From Alphaproteobacteria bacterium HGW-Alphaproteobacteria-1 (GTDB taxonomy: Bacteria > Pseudomonadota > Alphaproteobacteria > Rhodobacterales > Rhodobacteraceae), in the NCBI GenBank assembly GCA_002842985.1, contig PHEQ01000024.1:1-39675 (forward strand): a DNA stretch of 39,675 nucleotides, in the 5' to 3' direction. This document shows positions 37,629-39,675 of this stretch, piece after piece. The notes beneath the pieces were generated by a model. That model did not search any database, was not told the origin of the DNA, and saw only the letters and a list, made by a program, of their open reading frames with translations. Position 1 is the stretch's first letter, and every line of letters begins with the position of its first letter. The translations under genes were made by a program, and so were the position numbers.

Positions 37629-39653
37629 TCATTCCGCCGGTTGAAGCGCTGACGACCGGCTTTTTGGCGACGGCGCACCCACCCGCAATCTGCGGTCCGA
37701 TAGCGAAAGGGACCCGCCAAGCACCAGCATCGTCGCTCCGATCCATATCCAATTAACCAGTGGTTCGTAGAGAATGCGCAAATTCCACTGGCCCGACGCC
37801 TTTTCGGTCGCAGGCTCACTGATGGTGACGTAGAGATCACCTCTGAGCGTTGATCGGATTGCAGATTCGGTTGTGGACGTCCCCGCAACTGGATAGTTTC
37901 TGCGCTCCGGACGAAGAAGCGTAATCTCCCGTCCATCTTTCAAGACGCGAAGCTGGCCTTGTTGTGCGATGTAGTTTGGACCACGCAACCGTTCGACACC
38001 GTCGAATATTACCTCAAAACCGGCGATTTCCACGGTCGTCCCCGGTTCTGCGAAAAGAACACGTTCTTCCTTCCAGGCTGTGGAACCTACAAACCCAAGC
38101 ACAAGCATTGCAACGCCAAGATGCGCGAGCGTCATACCGTGCGCAGCGCGCGGCAAGTTCCGCGCGCGACGCAGCGACTGTGAAAGGGGTAAATCAAAGA
38201 GCTTGATGCGCAACGCCCATTCGCGCAACGTTGCAACAAAAACCCAGGCTGCAATCCCTATTGAGACCACTGCAAGCAGGGGCCCGTCTGTCTGAAGGTA
38301 CCAAACGATCCCCGCAACACCAATCGCGATACCAAAAACCAAACGCAGCCGCTGCCAGATACCGGGAAGATCGGCCCGTTTCCAAGACAGGAATGGGCCA
38401 ATTCCCATGATGATGACTAGCGGCAGCATGAAAGGGATAAACGTCGCGTTGAAATACGGTGGTCCTACAGAGATCTTTTCATCAGTCACCGCTTCCACAA
38501 ACAACGGATAGAGTGTTCCAAAAAGGACGGTCGCCGTTGCGGTCGCGAGCAGAAGGTTGTTGAGCAAAAGCCCCGCCTCGCGGCTAATCGGCCGAAATAC
38601 GCCACCCGATCCAAGCTGAGGCGCGCGCCATGCGTAAAGTGTCAGTGAGCCGACAATGGTTACGCCAAGAAGGCCGAGAATGTACACGCCGCGCGCCGGG
38701 TCGACCGCGAACGCGTGAACGGATGTCAAAATGCCGGATCGGACGATAAATGTCCCCAGAAGTGACAGTGAAAAGGTCAGGATGGCCAAAAGAATGGTCC
38801 AGCTTTTGAACGTGTCCCGCTTTTCCGTGACGATAGCGGAGTGCAGGAGTGCCGTACCCAGCAGCCATGGCATGAAGGATGCGTTTTCCACCGGGTCCCA
38901 AAACCACCAGCCGCCCCAGCCAAGTTCGTAATAGGCCCACCAAGAGCCGAGTGCGATCCCCGCAGTGAGGCTGATCCAGGCCGTCAGAGTCCAAGGCCGC
39001 ACCCAACGCGCCCATGCGGGATCCACCCGACCCTCTATCAGAGCCGCGACCGCGAAGGAGAAGACGATCGAGAAGCCGACATACCCAAAATACAAGAGCG
39101 GGGGATGCATCGCCAACCCGATGTCCTGCAGCAGAGGATTAAGGTCTGTGCCATCCAGAGGCGGCGGAAACACCCGCTCGAACGGATTGGATGTAAAGAG
39201 CATGAAGCTCAGGAAACCGACGCTGATCCAGGCTTGAACGGATAGAGTTCGCGCTTTGAGACCAACCGGAATGTTTCTGCCCAGCAGCGCGACCCCAGCC
39301 CCGAAAAGTACGAGAATAAAGGTCCAGAGAACTAGAGACCCTTCGTGGCTGCCCCAAGTGCCGGCAACCTTGAAGATCATCGGCTTCAGAGAGTGGGAAT
39401 TTTCAACCACGTTTCGAACCGTGAAATCACTGACAACAAAGGAGCGCATGAGCGCGCCAAACGCAATTGCAACTAACGTCACCTGAAGCACCGCTGTTGT
39501 CTTTGCACTTTCCATCCAAAGCACGCGTCCCGTGCTTGCTCCGACAATTGGCAAGATGCTTTGAACAATCGCGACGGGAGATATGCCCAAAAGTTGGTGA
39601 CGGCCGTCATCAGGCGGCGGCTTGAAGTTGCTTGATCCCGTCTTTGAACTCAA
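37629..39653 (-). CDS. ccmF: CcmF cytochrome c heme lyase, 5' end replaced by IS sequence
   Basis: The frame is 674 codons. From about residue 26 it is a normal CcmF: AIVQSILPIVGASTG, SHEGSLVLW, DLNPLLQDIGLAMHPPLLYFG and the heme-binding WWD motif GWGGWWFWDPVEN (245-257), then the late periplasmic domain with GPNYIAQQGQ. Residues 1-25 are translated antisense from the 99-base IS end. The native first 14 or so residues, including the start of the first membrane helix, are missing. The junction is at 39576/39577. The fused frame has an ATG at 39653, so a product with an altered N-terminus is possible, but native promoter and ribosome site are gone. CcmF joins heme to apocytochrome c with CcmH and CcmI. 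Confidence 0.85.
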   Translation of the reverse strand: MSSKTGSSNFKPPPDDGRHQLLGISPVAIVQSILPIVGASTGRVLWMESAKTTAVLQVTLVAIAFGALMRSFVVSDFTVRNVVENSHSLKPMIFKVAGTWGSHEGSLVLWTFILVLFGAGVALLGRNIPVGLKARTLSVQAWISVGFLSFMLFTSNPFERVFPPPLDGTDLNPLLQDIGLAMHPPLLYFGYVGFSIVFSFAVAALIEGRVDPAWARWVRPWTLTAWISLTAGIALGSWWAYYELGWGGWWFWDPVENASFMPWLLGTALLHSAIVTEKRDTFKSWTILLAILTFSLSLLGTFIVRSGILTSVHAFAVDPARGVYILGLLGVTIVGSLTLYAWRAPQLGSGGVFRPISREAGLLLNNLLLATATATVLFGTLYPLFVEAVTDEKISVGPPYFNATFIPFMLPLVIIMGIGPFLSWKRADLPGIWQRLRLVFGIAIGVAGIVWYLQTDGPLLAVVSIGIAAWVFVATLREWALRIKLFDLPLSQSLRRARNLPRAAHGMTLAHLGVAMLVLGFVGSTAWKEERVLFAEPGTTVEIAGFEVIFDGVERLRGPNYIAQQGQLRVLKDGREITLLRPERRNYPVAGTSTTESAIRSTLRGDLYVTISEPATEKASGQWNLRILYEPLVNWIWIGATMLVLGGSLSLSDRRLRVGAPSPKSRSSALQPAE

Positions 39654-39675
39654 CCCCCTGAATGACCTCGGACAG
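39577..39675 (-). mobile_element. 3' end of an insertion sequence (right copy)
   Basis: This is an exact reverse complement of positions 1-99. It contains the same 21 transposase codons (stop at 39610-39612 on the minus strand) and terminal tail. The match ends abruptly at 39577, where ccmF homology begins. The pair of inward-facing copies either bounds a composite-transposon-like unit or marks two separate insertions at which an assembly stopped. Confidence 0.8.

Noticed and set aside
1..39675. CRISPR array, tRNA or rRNA genes, integrase or replication genes
   Set aside because: No regularly spaced repeats, no tRNA-like cloverleaf and no RepA/B/C, ParA/B or integrase-type protein was found on reading both strands.

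Overview
The window looks like an accessory (plasmid or integrative element) segment of a marine Rhodobacteraceae-type alphaproteobacterium. This is inferred from the high GC content, the frequent GTG/TTG starts, the VirB/VirD4 transfer genes and the roseobacter-like gene content; no rRNA or core marker is present to fix the genus. Both ends carry the same 99-bp sequence in inverted orientation. It is the 3' end of an insertion sequence whose transposase reads into the window from each side. Each copy cuts a gene: a TIR-like protein on the left and ccmF on the right.

Left part (100-2082): a TIR-domain protein and a stand-alone SLOG-fold protein are joined by an ATGA overlap, and a convergent ThsB-type TIR protein overlaps the SLOG gene by 20 bp. 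This looks like a nucleotide-signalling (Thoeris-like) anti-phage locus in an unusual arrangement, and it is the best candidate for an undescribed system. A gene-poor 1.2-kb stretch follows.

Mobilisation part (3255-10410): a DUF2493/SLOG protein, a small plasmid-type protein, a candidate oriT/promoter region with a 13-bp inverted repeat, an HTH-MobC-like relaxosome protein, a MOBP/VirD2-like relaxase and the VirD4 coupling ATPase. The last three form one overlapping operon.

Middle (10411-15270): a TauE/SafE permease divergent from an AraC-type regulator, a heme catalase, a decayed HIT-family gene and two sizeable non-coding gaps.

Type IV secretion operon (minus strand, 26782 down to 15271): an unknown 126-aa protein, VirB1-like transglycosylase, VirB2, VirB3, VirB4, a 55-aa VirB7-like lipoprotein, a second transglycosylase whose ends resemble VirB5, VirB5, VirB8, VirB9, VirB10, VirB11, a DUF4177-like protein, a 137-aa secreted protein and VirB6. 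Almost all junctions overlap by a few bases. A small secreted protein, an XRE repressor, a 74-aa protein and a secreted Cys-containing 251-aa protein lie upstream. Similar AT-rich dyads lie in the relaxosome, virB and 251-aa gene promoters, suggesting one transfer regulator.

Right part (29299-39653): a MerR-controlled metal/thiol-redox island with a CDF metal exporter, transglutaminase-like protein, CcdA, YnfA, MerR regulator, small membrane protein and ScsB/DsbD-type reductase, followed by the cytochrome c maturation genes ccmF-G-H-I. Five MerR-type boxes built on CTACAG mark the promoters. CcdA, ScsB, CcmG and CcmH move reducing power across the membrane, and CcmF/H/I ligate heme to apocytochrome c. 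No replication, partition or integrase gene is present in the window.
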